DNA from: an uncultured Stenotrophomonas sp.
GTDB taxonomy: Bacteria > Pseudomonadota > Gammaproteobacteria > Xanthomonadales > Xanthomonadaceae
NCBI RefSeq assembly: GCF_913778665.1
Contig: NZ_CAJYVQ010000011.1
Span: forward strand, 1 to 64,000
DNA length: 64,000 bases
Reading direction: 5' to 3'
Part shown: one piece after another, positions 48,521 to 57,291 of the stretch
How the letters are laid out: every line of letters begins with the position of its first letter
How positions within the stretch are numbered: position 1 is the first letter of the stretch
Translations under genes and position numbers: made by a program
The notes under the pieces: generated by a model
Databases searched by the model: none
Told to the model about the DNA's origin: nothing
The model's input: the letters and a program-made list of their open reading frames with translations, nothing else

Positions 48521-49560
48521 GTCCAGCGGATCGGCGCCGCCGTCGCGGACGGATGATGGTGATGGTGGCGTTGCTGGCACTGCTGGGGGCGGTGCTGGCG
48601 TCGTTTGCCGTGGGTCCGCTGCGGCTGCCGCCGCTGGAGGTGGTGCAGGCGCTGGGGGTGAAGCTGGGCCTGGTCGATCCGCAGGCGGTCAGCAGTCGCG
48701 ATCTGGCCGTGGTCTGGCAGCTGCGCATTCCGCGCGCGTTGCTGGGCGCGATGGTCGGCGCGTCACTGGCCATGGCCGGTGCCAGCCTGCAGGGGCTGTT
48801 CGGCAATCCGCTGGCCGATCCGGGCATCGTTGGCGTCAGTCAGGGCGCGGCGCTGGGCGCCGTGGCCGCCATCGTGCTGGGCGCTGCGGGTGCCGCCGGC
48901 TGGCTGGTGCCGGTGGCAGCCTTTGCCGGCGGCGCGCTGGCCATCGGCCTGACCTACGCGCTGGCGCGGCCGGGCAAGGGCAGTGGCAATGCGACGCTGT
49001 TGCTGGTCGGTATCGCTATAGCCGCCTTCTGTTCGGCGCTGATCGGTTTCCTCACCTACATCGCCAGCGAAAGCGAACTGCAGTCGCTGGTGTTCTGGCA
49101 GATGGGCTCGTTGGCACGCGCCAACTGGGCTGACGTGGCGGCGGTGGTGCCGTTGTTTGCCATCGGCGTGCTGGCGCTGCAGCGTCTGGCAACGCCGCTG
49201 GACATGCTGGCGCTGGGTGAGCGCCAGGCGCAGCACCTCGGCCTGGATGTGACCCGCACGCGGCGACGCCTGGTGGCGTTCAGTGCGCTGCTGGTGGGTG
49301 CGGCGGTGGCATTCGCCGGTTCGATCAGTTTCGTGGGCCTGGTGGTGCCGCACGTGGCGCGGCTGCTGGTCGGCCCCGGGCATCGCTGGTTGCTGCCGCT
49401 GTCCGGCCTGCTCGGCGCGTTGTTGATCGTGGTGGCAGATACTGCTGCCCGCACGCTTGATCCGCCGGCGGAGATTCCACTGGGCCTGTTCTCGGCCGCA
49501 CTGGGTGCGCCGTTCTTCCTCTGGCTGGTGCTGCAGCAGCGCCGCAAGGCGGCGCCATGA
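48517..49560 (+). CDS. FecCD-type iron/haem ABC transporter permease (HmuU-like)
   Basis: A 347-residue inner-membrane permease with about ten hydrophobic helices and the FecCD signatures RIPRALLGAMVGASLAMAGA, LQGLFGNPLADPGIVGVSQG and SFVGLVVPHVARLLVGPGHR. It starts within the binding-protein stop and ends within the ATPase start, both as ATGA overlaps. Confidence 0.92.
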   Translation: MSPADRRRRRGRMMVMVALLALLGAVLASFAVGPLRLPPLEVVQALGVKLGLVDPQAVSSRDLAVVWQLRIPRALLGAMVGASLAMAGASLQGLFGNPLADPGIVGVSQGAALGAVAAIVLGAAGAAGWLVPVAAFAGGALAIGLTYALARPGKGSGNATLLLVGIAIAAFCSALIGFLTYIASESELQSLVFWQMGSLARANWADVAAVVPLFAIGVLALQRLATPLDMLALGERQAQHLGLDVTRTRRRLVAFSALLVGAAVAFAGSISFVGLVVPHVARLLVGPGHRWLLPLSGLLGALLIVVADTAARTLDPPAEIPLGLFSAALGAPFFLWLVLQQRRKAAP

Positions 49561-50318
49561 GCGTGCTGTTGAAGTTGCACGAGGTGGTGGTGCGCCGCCA
49601 GCAGCGCGAGATCTTGCATGGCATCTCGCTGTCGTTCGAGCCGGGTACGGTGACCGCACTGGTTGGCCCGAATGGTGCAGGCAAATCCACGCTGCTGGCC
49701 GTTGCGGCCGGAGACCTGCGCGCGGATGCCGGGGAGGTGAGCCTGCTGGGTAAGCCGCTGGCCAGCTACAAGGCGGGGCCGCTGGCACGCGAGCGCGCGG
49801 TGATGCCACAGGAGCACGGCGTGCGCTTTGCCTTCAGCGTGGAAGAAGTGGTGGCGATGGGGCGGTTGCCGCATCCGCCGGATCCGGTGGTGGATGGCAC
49901 CCAGGTGGAAGCGGCGATCGATGCCGCCGAGCTGCAGGCGCTTCGCCTGCGCGAGGTGCAGCAGCTGTCCGGTGGCGAATCGGCTCGCACCACGTTCGCG
50001 CGCGTGCTGGCACAGGACACGCCGTTGCTGCTGCTCGATGAGCCGACGGCCGCGCTGGATCTTCGCCATCAGGAGCGAACGCTGCGCAGTGTGCGCGCCT
50101 GTGCCGAAACCGGTGCCTGCGTGATCGTGGTGCTGCATGACCTGAATCTGGCGGCCGGCTATGCCGATCGCATCGTGCTGCTGGAGCAGGGCAGGGTGGC
50201 AGCCGATGGCACGCCGCTGCAGGTGCTGACCGAAGACAACCTGCGGCGTGTGTACCAGCAGGATGTGGTGGTACTGGAGCATCCGCGGCGCCGGGTGCCG
50301 CTGGTGGTGGTGGCCTGA
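49557..50318 (+). CDS. Haem/iron ABC transporter ATPase (HmuV-like)
   Basis: A 253-residue nucleotide-binding subunit. Walker A is VGPNGAGKST (about 37-46), the signature is LSGGE (in VQQLSGGESARTTFARVLAQ), Walker B is LLLLDEPTAALD and the switch His is in VVLHDLNLAAGYADR. MPQEHGVRFAFSVEEVVAMG in the Q-loop region is typical of HmuV. Last gene of the Fur-box operon. Confidence 0.93.
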   Translation: MSVLLKLHEVVVRRQQREILHGISLSFEPGTVTALVGPNGAGKSTLLAVAAGDLRADAGEVSLLGKPLASYKAGPLARERAVMPQEHGVRFAFSVEEVVAMGRLPHPPDPVVDGTQVEAAIDAAELQALRLREVQQLSGGESARTTFARVLAQDTPLLLLDEPTAALDLRHQERTLRSVRACAETGACVIVVLHDLNLAAGYADRIVLLEQGRVAADGTPLQVLTEDNLRRVYQQDVVVLEHPRRRVPLVVVA

Positions 50319-50382
50319 GCGAGGGCCCGCCAGGTTGCTCCGGGTATCATGGCCGTTTCGTCTTCTTCAATGGACTGATGCC

Positions 50383-51132
50383 ATGTTCCGCACCGTTACC
50401 CGCAGCGTGCTGCTTGCCGCGATGATTGCGTCCGCTTGTGCTGCCAATGCAGCTTCGACCTCTCAGGTTTCGCTGACCAACGCGGCCGAGAACGCCTCGC
50501 TGATCGAGACCCGATACTCCAGTGGCGACGGTGCCGCTGTGACGTCAACGAAGACGCAGTACTTCACCAACGAAGAAATGTCGGTGAGTTGGGACGACCA
50601 GCAGGTGCTGGTGCTGTGCAGTGAAGCCGCGTACCTGCAGATTCCTGCCGCCAAGCTCAAGGCAGGAGCGTTGACCGCCGAGCAGCGGCAGATGATCGTC
50701 TATCAGGCGCTGATGTCCGGCCTGGGAGCTGTCGCGGGCGTTGTCGGGCCGGCAGGGGAGGTGGTAACCGTGGCTGACGACGGTAGCCAGACCCGCAGCG
50801 TTGGCGAAAACAGGTGGGCGTATGGTGTCGAGCGCTACGACGTGATCACCCAGCGGCTCCCGGACGGTGCGCTTCGGGTACGAACCCGCAAGGCGGAAAC
50901 CGTGAATACCACGCCGCCGGCCGGTCCGGACGACATGTTCAGCACCGAGGACGACCAAGCGGCGCGCCTGTCCGAGCTGCCCCCCGTCGGCAGCTGGACC
51001 GAGGTCGTTGTTCATCAGGGGCCGCGGTTGCCGCATGTGGATCCAGCCATGTCACTGAAGGGCTGGATGTCGATGGGGGATGACCGGGCTGCGACGGTGG
51101 CCGAGGCCCGCAAGCTCCACGGCTGCAATTAA
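50383..51132 (+). CDS. Exported protein of unknown function
   Basis: A 249-residue protein with a signal peptide (MFRTVTRSVLLAAMIASACAANA). The mature part contains QYFTNEEMSVSWDDQQVLVL and a C-terminal hydrophilic region. No family is recognised. It is 64 bases after the iron operon and may be read with it, but it has no visible link to iron. Confidence 0.75.
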   Translation: MFRTVTRSVLLAAMIASACAANAASTSQVSLTNAAENASLIETRYSSGDGAAVTSTKTQYFTNEEMSVSWDDQQVLVLCSEAAYLQIPAAKLKAGALTAEQRQMIVYQALMSGLGAVAGVVGPAGEVVTVADDGSQTRSVGENRWAYGVERYDVITQRLPDGALRVRTRKAETVNTTPPAGPDDMFSTEDDQAARLSELPPVGSWTEVVVHQGPRLPHVDPAMSLKGWMSMGDDRAATVAEARKLHGCN

Positions 51133-51184
51133 GTGTCACCAGCGCTGCCGGCCGCATCGTTCCATTTATGTGTGCAATATCCAC

Positions 51185-51212
51185 TTGCGCGCCAGATTGG
51201 CAGGTCTAGAAT
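51185..51212 (+). promoter_or_regulatory. Sigma-70-type promoter of the EF-G2 leader
   Basis: TTGCGC, 16 bases, TAGAAT. The expected transcription start coincides with the ATG at 51220. Confidence 0.65.
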
Positions 51213-51219
51213 GCACCCC

Positions 51220-51309
51220 ATGAACCGGATGCCGCTCCTGAAGTTTTTCACCCTGACCCGCGCAAGCGCGGAACGGGCGTGTCTGCCTGGAGCCCCACGA
51301 GGCCGCTGA
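51220..51309 (+). CDS. Putative leaderless leader peptide of EF-G2 (uORF1)
   Basis: A 29-residue frame, MNRMPLLKFFTLTRASAERA followed by nine residues, whose ATG lies seven bases after a TAGAAT -10 box and has no ribosome site. Its stop falls inside the hairpin GGCCGC-TGAA-GCGGCC (51301-51316), and an intrinsic terminator follows at 51335. That layout is what a transcription attenuator would need. Whether it is translated is unproven; it could instead be the 5' part of a small RNA of about 140 bases. Confidence 0.4.
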   Translation: MNRMPLLKFFTLTRASAERACLPGAPRGR

Positions 51310-51334
51310 AGCGGCCATCGCTGGACCTTCGACA

Positions 51335-51363
51335 GAGCGCCCTCCGGGGCGCTCTTTTCGTTT
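51335..51363 (+). terminator. Intrinsic terminator inside the EF-G2 leader
   Basis: Perfect arms GAGCGCCC and GGGCGCTC around TCCG, followed by TTTTCGTTT. It lies about 170 bases before the EF-G2 start, so read-through or a second promoter is needed for expression from the leader promoter. Confidence 0.88.
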
Positions 51364-51377
51364 CTGCTTTCCCGGAA

Positions 51378-51414
51378 GTCGACTGACATTCGTCTCTACC
51401 GACCCGACTCTACC
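51378..51414. repeat. SMAG-like remnant in the EF-G2 leader
   Basis: GTCGACTGACATTCGTCTCTAC followed by GACCCGACTCTACC, two partial inverted GTAG ends between the terminator and uORF2. Confidence 0.5.
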
Positions 51415-51436
51415 CAGTAGCCAAGGAGAACGTGCC

Positions 51437-51466
51437 ATGCACCAGATCGCCGAGACCGAACGCTAG
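51437..51466 (+). CDS. Putative nine-residue leader peptide of EF-G2 (uORF2)
   Basis: MHQIAETER followed by TAG. AAGGAG at 51423-51428 is eight bases before the ATG, a better ribosome site than that of the main gene (AGGAA). The stop codon directly abuts the hairpin that starts at 51467. Short, well-initiated frames in this position are the hallmark of translation-controlled attenuation. Confidence 0.5.
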   Translation: MHQIAETER

Positions 51467-51512
51467 CCGCGCGCCCTGTCGCCAACCGGGGTGCGCGGCC
51501 CCTGAAGTTGGC
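51467..51512 (+). promoter_or_regulatory. Two mutually exclusive hairpins before EF-G2
   Basis: Hairpin A pairs CCGCGC(G)CCC (51467-51476) with GGG(T)GCGCGG (to 51498). Hairpin B pairs GCCAAC (51481-51486) with GTTGGC (51507-51512) and GGGG (51488-51491) with CCCC (51499-51502). They share bases and cannot coexist. A ribosome paused on uORF2 would cover the 5' arm of A and favour B, which ends five bases before the EF-G2 Shine-Dalgarno. Confidence 0.5.
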
Positions 51513-51529
51513 TTTGCAGGAATCTCTTC

Positions 51530-53566
51530 ATGAACACCCAAGTCCTTTCCCATCGTCGCAACCTTGGCATCATTGCCCACATTGACGCCGGCAAGACCAC
51601 GCTGACCGAACGCCTGCTGTGGAAAAGCGGCGAAATCCATCGCGTCGGTGAAGTGCACGATGGCAACGCGACCACCGATTTCTCGGCGATCGAGCGCGAA
51701 CGCGGCATCACCATTGGCGCTGCCGCCGTGCAGGCGCAGTGGGCGCCGCGCGATCTGCCGCCACATCGACTGACCCTGATCGATACCCCGGGCCACATCG
51801 ACTTCGCCATTGAAGTCGAGCGCTCGCTGCGCGTGCTCGACGGCGCCGTGGCCGTATTCTCGGCGGTGGACGGTGTGCAGCCGCAGTCGGAGACGGTGTG
51901 GCGGCAGGCGCGACGCCATCGCGTGCCGTTGATTGCATTCGTCAACAAGATGGATCGCATGGGTGCCTCCTTCGAGCGCGTGCTGGAGCAACTGCAAGAC
52001 AAACTGCAGGCACGCCCGTGGGCGCTGGGTGTACCACTGGGCAGCGAAAGCGCATTCAACGGCTGGGTCGATCTGGTCGATGAGCGTGTGCTGCAGTGGC
52101 ACGACGGTGCAGCGACGATCGCAACCGGGTGGGACGCCGCCGCACGTGCACAGTGGCAACCGCAGCGCGATGCACTGGTCGAAGCCGTGGCCGATCACGA
52201 TGAGCTGCTGGCCGATGCCTGGCTGGAAGGGCGCGTGATCGATGCCGAACAGCTGCGCGCGGCGATCCGCCGGGCGACGCTGGCGGGTGCGGGCGTGCCG
52301 GTACTGGCCGGTGCTGCGTTCAAGGACAAGGGCATCGAGACGCTGCTGGATGCCGTGGTCGATTACCTGCCTTCGCCGCTGGACCGGCCTGCCGTGACTG
52401 CTGAAAGCGAGCACGGCGAGGTGGTGCTGCCGCCGGACCCGGATGGCCCGCTGGCAGGCCTGCTGTTCAAGATCACCCACCAGCAGCACGGCGCGCTGAG
52501 CTTCGTGCGGCTGTACTCCGGCAGCTTGAAGGTGGGCGACGCCGTAGCCAGCTCGCAGCATCCGCAGGGCCGGCGTGTCAGCCGGCTGGTGCGGGTGCAG
52601 GCCGACCAGACCTACGACATCGAACAGGCGGCGGCCGGTGACATCGTGGCGGTGCTGGGCTGGAAGGATGCGGTGAGCGGTGAAACGCTGAGCGGCCGTG
52701 CACAGCCGCTGCGCCTGGAGAACATCCAGGCGCAGACGCCGGTATTGGCGTGGCGCTTGGAGCCGGCGCGTGCGGCCGACCTGATCAGGATCGCGCAGGG
52801 CTTGGCCAGCCTGGCCCAGGAGGATCCCTCGTTCCGCGTCGAAACCGACCGCGACACGGCGGAGACCCTGGTCTGGGGCATGGGCGAGCTCCACCTGGAG
52901 GTGATGGTCGAGCGCCTGCGCAGCGAGTGGAAGGTCGATGTGGGCGTGGGTGCGCCGCGCGTTGCCTACCAGGAGACACCGATCCACGCGATGTCCGGCG
53001 TGGTCGGGCGGCTGGTCAAGCAGACCGGCGGCCAGGGTCAGTTCGCGCACGTCGTGCTGGATCTGGCGCCGCGGGACGACGATCAGGTGGTGTTCAACGA
53101 CCGCATCGTCGGTGGCGTGGTGCCGCGCAACTTCATCACGGCGGTGGAGAAGGGCGTGCGTGCCGCGCTGTCGGAAGGCCCGAAAGGGCATCCGGTGGTC
53201 GGCATCGAGGTCAGCCTGGTCGATGGCCAGACCCATGCCAGGGACTCTTCGGAGATGGCGTTCCATCGCGCTGGCGCCGAGGCGGTCAAGGCGGCGCTTG
53301 CCGAAGGTGGCACGCAGCTGCTGGAGCCGGTGATGGCGGTGACGGTGCATTCGCCGTCGGCGTCGGTGGGTGATGTGGTGGGCGACCTCAACCGTCGCCA
53401 CGGCCGTATTGCCCGCATCGAGGACCAGGACGGTCGCGCCGAAGTCAGTGGCTTTGCGCCGTTGGCGCAGTTGGTGGGTTACACCACCTCGCTGCGATCG
53501 CTCAGCCAGGGTCGGGCCAGCAGCGAAGCGCACCTGCATGGGTACGAGCCGGTGCGGGTTGCATGA
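51530..53566 (+). CDS. fusA2: Elongation factor G paralogue (EF-G2)
   Basis: A 678-residue translational GTPase. G1 is AHIDAGKTT (16-24), then RERGITI, DTPGH, NKMDRMG and GAAFKDKGI. Domains II-V follow, with EF-G-type [17 protein letters not shown] in domain IV and [11 protein letters not shown]...[15 protein letters not shown] in domain V. It aligns with EF-G rather than Tet(M)-type proteins, but no str-operon genes are near, so it is a second copy. Its role (recycling, stress or antibiotic relief) is unknown. A complex leader precedes it and a strong terminator follows. Confidence 0.9.
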   Translation: MNTQVLSHRRNLGIIAHIDAGKTTLTERLLWKSGEIHRVGEVHDGNATTDFSAIERERGITIGAAAVQAQWAPRDLPPHRLTLIDTPGHIDFAIEVERSLRVLDGAVAVFSAVDGVQPQSETVWRQARRHRVPLIAFVNKMDRMGASFERVLEQLQDKLQARPWALGVPLGSESAFNGWVDLVDERVLQWHDGAATIATGWDAAARAQWQPQRDALVEAVADHDELLADAWLEGRVIDAEQLRAAIRRATLAGAGVPVLAGAAFKDKGIETLLDAVVDYLPSPLDRPAVTAESEHGEVVLPPDPDGPLAGLLFKITHQQHGALSFVRLYSGSLKVGDAVASSQHPQGRRVSRLVRVQADQTYDIEQAAAGDIVAVLGWKDAVSGETLSGRAQPLRLENIQAQTPVLAWRLEPARAADLIRIAQGLASLAQEDPSFRVETDRDTAETLVWGMGELHLEVMVERLRSEWKVDVGVGAPRVAYQETPIHAMSGVVGRLVKQTGGQGQFAHVVLDLAPRDDDQVVFNDRIVGGVVPRNFITAVEKGVRAALSEGPKGHPVVGIEVSLVDGQTHARDSSEMAFHRAGAEAVKAALAEGGTQLLEPVMAVTVHSPSASVGDVVGDLNRRHGRIARIEDQDGRAEVSGFAPLAQLVGYTTSLRSLSQGRASSEAHLHGYEPVRVA

Positions 53567-53575
53567 GGAAGGCGA

Positions 53576-53606
53576 GGGGAGCCCGTTCGCGGGCTCCCCT
53601 TTTTTT
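53576..53606 (+). terminator. Rho-independent terminator of EF-G2
   Basis: Perfect 10-bp arms GGGGAGCCCG and CGGGCTCCCC around TTCG, followed by seven T, ten bases after the stop. Confidence 0.96.
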
Positions 53607-53689
53607 GTGGGTGCTGGCGACGTTCTCCATCCGTCCCTGGCGAGGATTCGCTGGGTGCGGATGGGCTTGCGTATCGGTGTGGGTCTGCA

Positions 53690-53710
53690 GTAGCGCCACA
53701 CCATGCGTGG
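53690..53710. repeat. SMAG-type unit
   Basis: GTAGCGCCACACCATGCGTG plus G, in the otherwise empty 230-base gap between EF-G2 and the AT-hook-like gene. Confidence 0.65.
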
Positions 53711-53839
53711 ATGAATTCGTCGCGGGGCACGGAAATGTTGCACTGCACCGCAACAAAACTGCGAAAAAAGCTGGATTAAAGTGATGCCTCACGATAAATT
53801 GCGCACCCCCCGTTGCTCGCCGCCGCCCGCACCCCTCTC

Positions 53840-54112
53840 ATGCGTGATGACAAAGACCCCGGAACCCTGGAGCTGACCCTGCCGCGCAAGCGCGGTCGTC
53901 CGCCCAAGTTCGGGTACGCAATGAGTGATGCGCAGCGTGCGGCTCGTTACCGTGCGCGCAGGGCGGGGCAGGCCAACCACGCCGATGTGCGCTCCTGCTC
54001 GGACATGGTGCTGCTGGACAAGATCCGCGCGGCAGTCAGCGCCCGCGATACCGAACTGGCGGGTTTTCTGGTGCACGTACTCTGGCAGCGCTACCCCCTG
54101 CAGCTGAAATAG
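53840..54112 (+). CDS. Small basic AT-hook-like protein
   Basis: A 90-residue protein. Residues 12-45 carry LPRKRGRPPKFGYAMSDAQR and ARYRARRAG, an RGRP AT-hook core followed by a basic helix. The C-terminal half is helical (LLDKIRAAVSARDTELAGFL). Similar RGRP-x-AMSxAQRxARYR segments occur in small plasmid- and element-borne proteins, so a mobile origin is possible, but nothing else mobile is adjacent. A frame extension to 53813 lacks a better start. Probably DNA-binding (inference). Confidence 0.65.
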   Translation: MRDDKDPGTLELTLPRKRGRPPKFGYAMSDAQRAARYRARRAGQANHADVRSCSDMVLLDKIRAAVSARDTELAGFLVHVLWQRYPLQLK

Positions 54113-54222
54113 GCCGGCCTTGGGGTGGCCGTTGTCATCGAGCTTGTTGATAATGCGGGATTCAGGTTGTTCCCGCTGGCGCGCCCGGGATGGCAGGCGC
54201 GCATGATCGAACGGTTCCCAAG

Positions 54223-54978
54223 ATGACCACCACCAGCGACACCACCACCGAAGCGGCGCCGAGCGGCGCTCCCCTGTTCTACACCCGTCCGGTGCCGCTG
54301 CAGGCCGATGTGCACGCCGACCTGCGCATCCTGCCCGGCAGGCTCGAGTTTGCCGCCGGCAATAACGCCATCCCGCTGGTGCTGGGCGAGTTCTCGCTGG
54401 CCCTGCACCACTTCCCGATTCTGTTCGCCGGCCCGACCGCAGTGCCGATGGCGGCCGTTGGCGTGTCCGACCAGAACCTGTTCATCAAGGATGGCCTGTG
54501 GGAAGACGAGGCCTATATCCCGGCCTACCTGCGTCGCCACCCCTTCATCTTCATCGATACCGGCTCGGACAACGATTTCCTGCTGGGCATCGACGAGGAA
54601 AGCGCGCGCGTGGTCAAGGGCGGTGACGAAGGCCAGCCGTTGTTCGTCGACGGCAAGGCCACCGAGATGGTGCAGCAGGCCCTGGAGTTCTGCGGCCAGT
54701 ACACCCGTGAGCACGAACAGACCCAGGCCTTCTCCAAGGCCCTGATCGACAACGGCCTGCTGGTCGAGCGCAACGCCACCGTGCGCACCCCGGATGGCCG
54801 CGAGTTCAACCTCAATGGCTTCCAGGTCGTGGACGTGGAGAAGTTCGTCGCGCTGCCGGAGGCGACCGTGGTCGAGTGGCACCGCAGCGGCTGGCTGGCA
54901 CTGATCCACCAGCACCTGATGTCGCTGGGTCGCTTCAACGACCTGACCCGTCGCCAGGTCGAGCGCCTGGCGGCTTGA
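54223..54978 (+). CDS. SapC family protein
   Basis: A 251-residue SapC-type protein. Typical features are LVLGEFSLALHHFPILFAGP, LWEDEAYIPAYLRRHPFIFI, GNEAQPLF-like segments (GGDEGQPLFVDGKATEMVQQ) and the C-terminal WLALIHQHLMSLGRFNDL. The family is named after a Campylobacter S-layer-linked protein, but its function is unclear; in xanthomonads and caulobacters members are often linked to TonB receptors. The ATG at 54223 is the first with a coding-like N-terminus (MTTTSDTTTEAAP). It is convergent with the hybrid kinase gene. Confidence 0.87.
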   Translation: MTTTSDTTTEAAPSGAPLFYTRPVPLQADVHADLRILPGRLEFAAGNNAIPLVLGEFSLALHHFPILFAGPTAVPMAAVGVSDQNLFIKDGLWEDEAYIPAYLRRHPFIFIDTGSDNDFLLGIDEESARVVKGGDEGQPLFVDGKATEMVQQALEFCGQYTREHEQTQAFSKALIDNGLLVERNATVRTPDGREFNLNGFQVVDVEKFVALPEATVVEWHRSGWLALIHQHLMSLGRFNDLTRRQVERLAA

Positions 54979-54984
54979 TCAGGC

Positions 54985-57291
54985 TCAGGGCATGCCTTCC
55001 GCGAGGCGGGAGTCATGCCAGCTGCGCAGCACCTGCAACAGGCGCTGCGCATCGTTCCAGTCGGGCTCGGGGTCATGCCCCAGTTCCCATAGATCAGCGG
55101 CGATGTCGGCCTGTCCGGCCGCGCCGCAGATCTGCAACGCGCCCTGCAGCCGGTGGGCGTGATGGCGCAGGGCGCTTGCATCGCGCGCGTTCGTGGCCTG
55201 CGCGACGTCGAGCAGTTCGCGGTTGATCTCGGCAAGGTAGCCACGATCCAGCGCAACAACGCTGTCGATCGACGCGGGCGCTTCGTCCGTTGCCACGCCC
55301 AGCGCCTGCAGCAGTTGCGTCGCCTGCAGTGGCTTGCCCAGAACGGCGTCAAATCCGGCCTCACGGCAGCGCGCAACATGCCCGCGCCCCTCCCGGGCCG
55401 AGAGTGCAATCAATCGCAAGGGAACATCGGACTGCTCGCGCAGCCCCTTCGCCAGCGCATAGCCGTCCATGTCCTGCAGGCCGATATCGATCAGTACGGC
55501 GCGGCGCGCGTGCCGTGCCTGCTCAGCCAGTGCGCCGGCGGCATCGCCCACTGCGTGCACCTGCGCCCCGAGTTGGCAGAGTTGCTCGGCAATGATCCGG
55601 CGGTTGAGCGGGTGGTCCTCGACCAGCAGCAGGTCGAGCCCGTCCAGTGGCGTGCCGGCTGATCCGGTCGGTACCGGCATGACGTCGCTTCCACTGATTC
55701 GAACCGGCAGGCGCAGGGTGAAGCGGGTGCCGCGCCCATGCACGCTATGCAAGGTCAGGTTGCCGCCCATCGCGCTGGCCAGTTCGCGGGCGATCGCCAG
55801 GCCGAGTCCACTGCCGCCACGCGCCTGGCTTCCGTCCGCCTGCTGGAACGGCTGGAACAGCCGCGCGGCCTGTTTGGCGCTGATGCCGATGCCGCTGTCG
55901 ATCACATCCAGCAGCAGTTCCTGTGGATCATCGGCTGGTGCCAGGTGCAGGCGCAGGTCGATGCCGCCAAGGTCGGTGAACTTCACCGCGTTGCCGAGCA
56001 GATTGTCGATGATCTGGCGCAGCGCCTCGGGGTCCAGCATCACCATCGGCGCGGGTTGCGGCGTGTAGTCAAACAGCAGGTGCAGCCTCTTGGCCTGCGC
56101 TTGCGGGCGAATCGCGTCCAGTGCCTGTTGGCAGAGCGAAGCGACGTCGCATGCGCGCACCCGTGGCCTGAAACCGCCGCTGGCGAGGCGTGAGAAATCC
56201 AGCGAGCGGCCCAGCAGGCTGCGCAATGCGTTGCCCGCTGCGTGGGCGGCGGCGAGCAGGGTGCGCTGGCCTGGATCGAGGGGCGATTGTCCGAGCAGGT
56301 CGAGTGATGCAAGGATCGCCTGCGTCGAATTACGCACCTCATGACTGATCATGCCCATCGCGCGGGCGCGACTGCGCTCGCCCCGTCCAAGGCGCGGGCG
56401 CAGTGCGTGCCACAGCAGTGGCAGGCCGCCGAGTGCCGCAGCCAAGGCCACCAGCCAATATGGCGGCGGCGCGCGCATCCAGTCCAGCGCACGTTCGACG
56501 GAGGTGGGCAGCATCTGCTGGGACCAGAGCTGCAACAGGTCTGCATGTTGCTCCAGTGTGATGTCCTGCAGCGCCTGCTCGATGCGAGCCAGAAGCTGCG
56601 CATCTTCGCTGCGCACCAGCAGGTACAGGTCGGAGGAGAAGTCGGTGTCGAGCGGCTGCATCTGCAGGTTGTCCGCGAAATGCCGACGGATGATCGGCTG
56701 CAGCGTGGTCTCCACGCCAAGCGTCGCGTCGGCAACGCCGGAGGCGACGGCAGCCAGCGCGGCATGGCGGTCGGGCACCAGCAGTTTCTGCACATCGGGG
56801 TGATGCACGGCCAGCCAGTCTGCGTAGGGGCCGCCCTCGACCACGGCCAGCCTCCGGCTCTTCAGTGCTGCGAGGCTGTGCGGCAGGGGGTCGCTGGCGC
56901 GCCCAGCCACCATCGTCTTGCCGTTGCGGAAACGCCGCGATGCCAGCAGGTTGGGGCAGGCTGGCTGTAGATGATGGGTAATACCCACCACCACGGTCAG
57001 GTCGGCCTCGTTGCGGCACACTGCGGCGATGGATGCAGCGGTACTGGGATAGGCCTGCTCCCTGAAGATCAGCCGGGAATGACTGGTGACCAGCGCGGCG
57101 TAGCCATGGGCGAGGGTGGGCGTGGCGTCGGCAAGCGCTGCGGGCACGGGCCGCAGGGAGGGGGCGGTGGCTACGCGGACCACACTGCCGGGCCGCCATG
57201 CCAGCAATTGCGTGTCCTCGGCCGCGGCGGCGGGCACCAGCAGGAGGGCCAGCAGCAGGGGCTGGGAGGCGCGCAGGCGGCGCCGCCTCAT
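54985..57291 (-). CDS. BvgS-like hybrid histidine kinase
   Basis: A 768-residue sensor. A signal sequence (LLLALLLVPAAAA), one periplasmic substrate-binding-type domain (about 30-262) and a membrane helix (about 275-292) precede HisKA with the His of MGMISHEVRNSTQ. HATPase shows DNLLGNAVKFT, DSGIGIS and GGSGLGLA. A receiver domain (about 520-640) has LLVEDHPLNRRI and the Asp of VLIDIGLQDMDGY. A C-terminal Hpt domain (about 660-755) has the His of HAHRLQGALQ. The order suits a four-step phosphorelay. Its ATG overlaps the stop of the LuxR-type regulator gene, its likely partner. Confidence 0.92.
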   Translation of the reverse strand: MRRRRLRASQPLLLALLLVPAAAAEDTQLLAWRPGSVVRVATAPSLRPVPAALADATPTLAHGYAALVTSHSRLIFREQAYPSTAASIAAVCRNEADLTVVVGITHHLQPACPNLLASRRFRNGKTMVAGRASDPLPHSLAALKSRRLAVVEGGPYADWLAVHHPDVQKLLVPDRHAALAAVASGVADATLGVETTLQPIIRRHFADNLQMQPLDTDFSSDLYLLVRSEDAQLLARIEQALQDITLEQHADLLQLWSQQMLPTSVERALDWMRAPPPYWLVALAAALGGLPLLWHALRPRLGRGERSRARAMGMISHEVRNSTQAILASLDLLGQSPLDPGQRTLLAAAHAAGNALRSLLGRSLDFSRLASGGFRPRVRACDVASLCQQALDAIRPQAQAKRLHLLFDYTPQPAPMVMLDPEALRQIIDNLLGNAVKFTDLGGIDLRLHLAPADDPQELLLDVIDSGIGISAKQAARLFQPFQQADGSQARGGSGLGLAIARELASAMGGNLTLHSVHGRGTRFTLRLPVRISGSDVMPVPTGSAGTPLDGLDLLLVEDHPLNRRIIAEQLCQLGAQVHAVGDAAGALAEQARHARRAVLIDIGLQDMDGYALAKGLREQSDVPLRLIALSAREGRGHVARCREAGFDAVLGKPLQATQLLQALGVATDEAPASIDSVVALDRGYLAEINRELLDVAQATNARDASALRHHAHRLQGALQICGAAGQADIAADLWELGHDPEPDWNDAQRLLQVLRSWHDSRLAEGMP

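Noticed and set aside
51530..53566. Tet(M)-type ribosomal protection protein
   Set aside because: The domain IV and V signatures ([31 protein letters not shown]) and 678-residue length fit EF-G better. A protective role cannot be read from sequence.
51410..53743. A 777-codon open frame opposite EF-G2
   Set aside because: Same cause: a low-complexity His/Arg/Gln-rich translation with no recognisable motif, while the plus strand has a complete translational GTPase.
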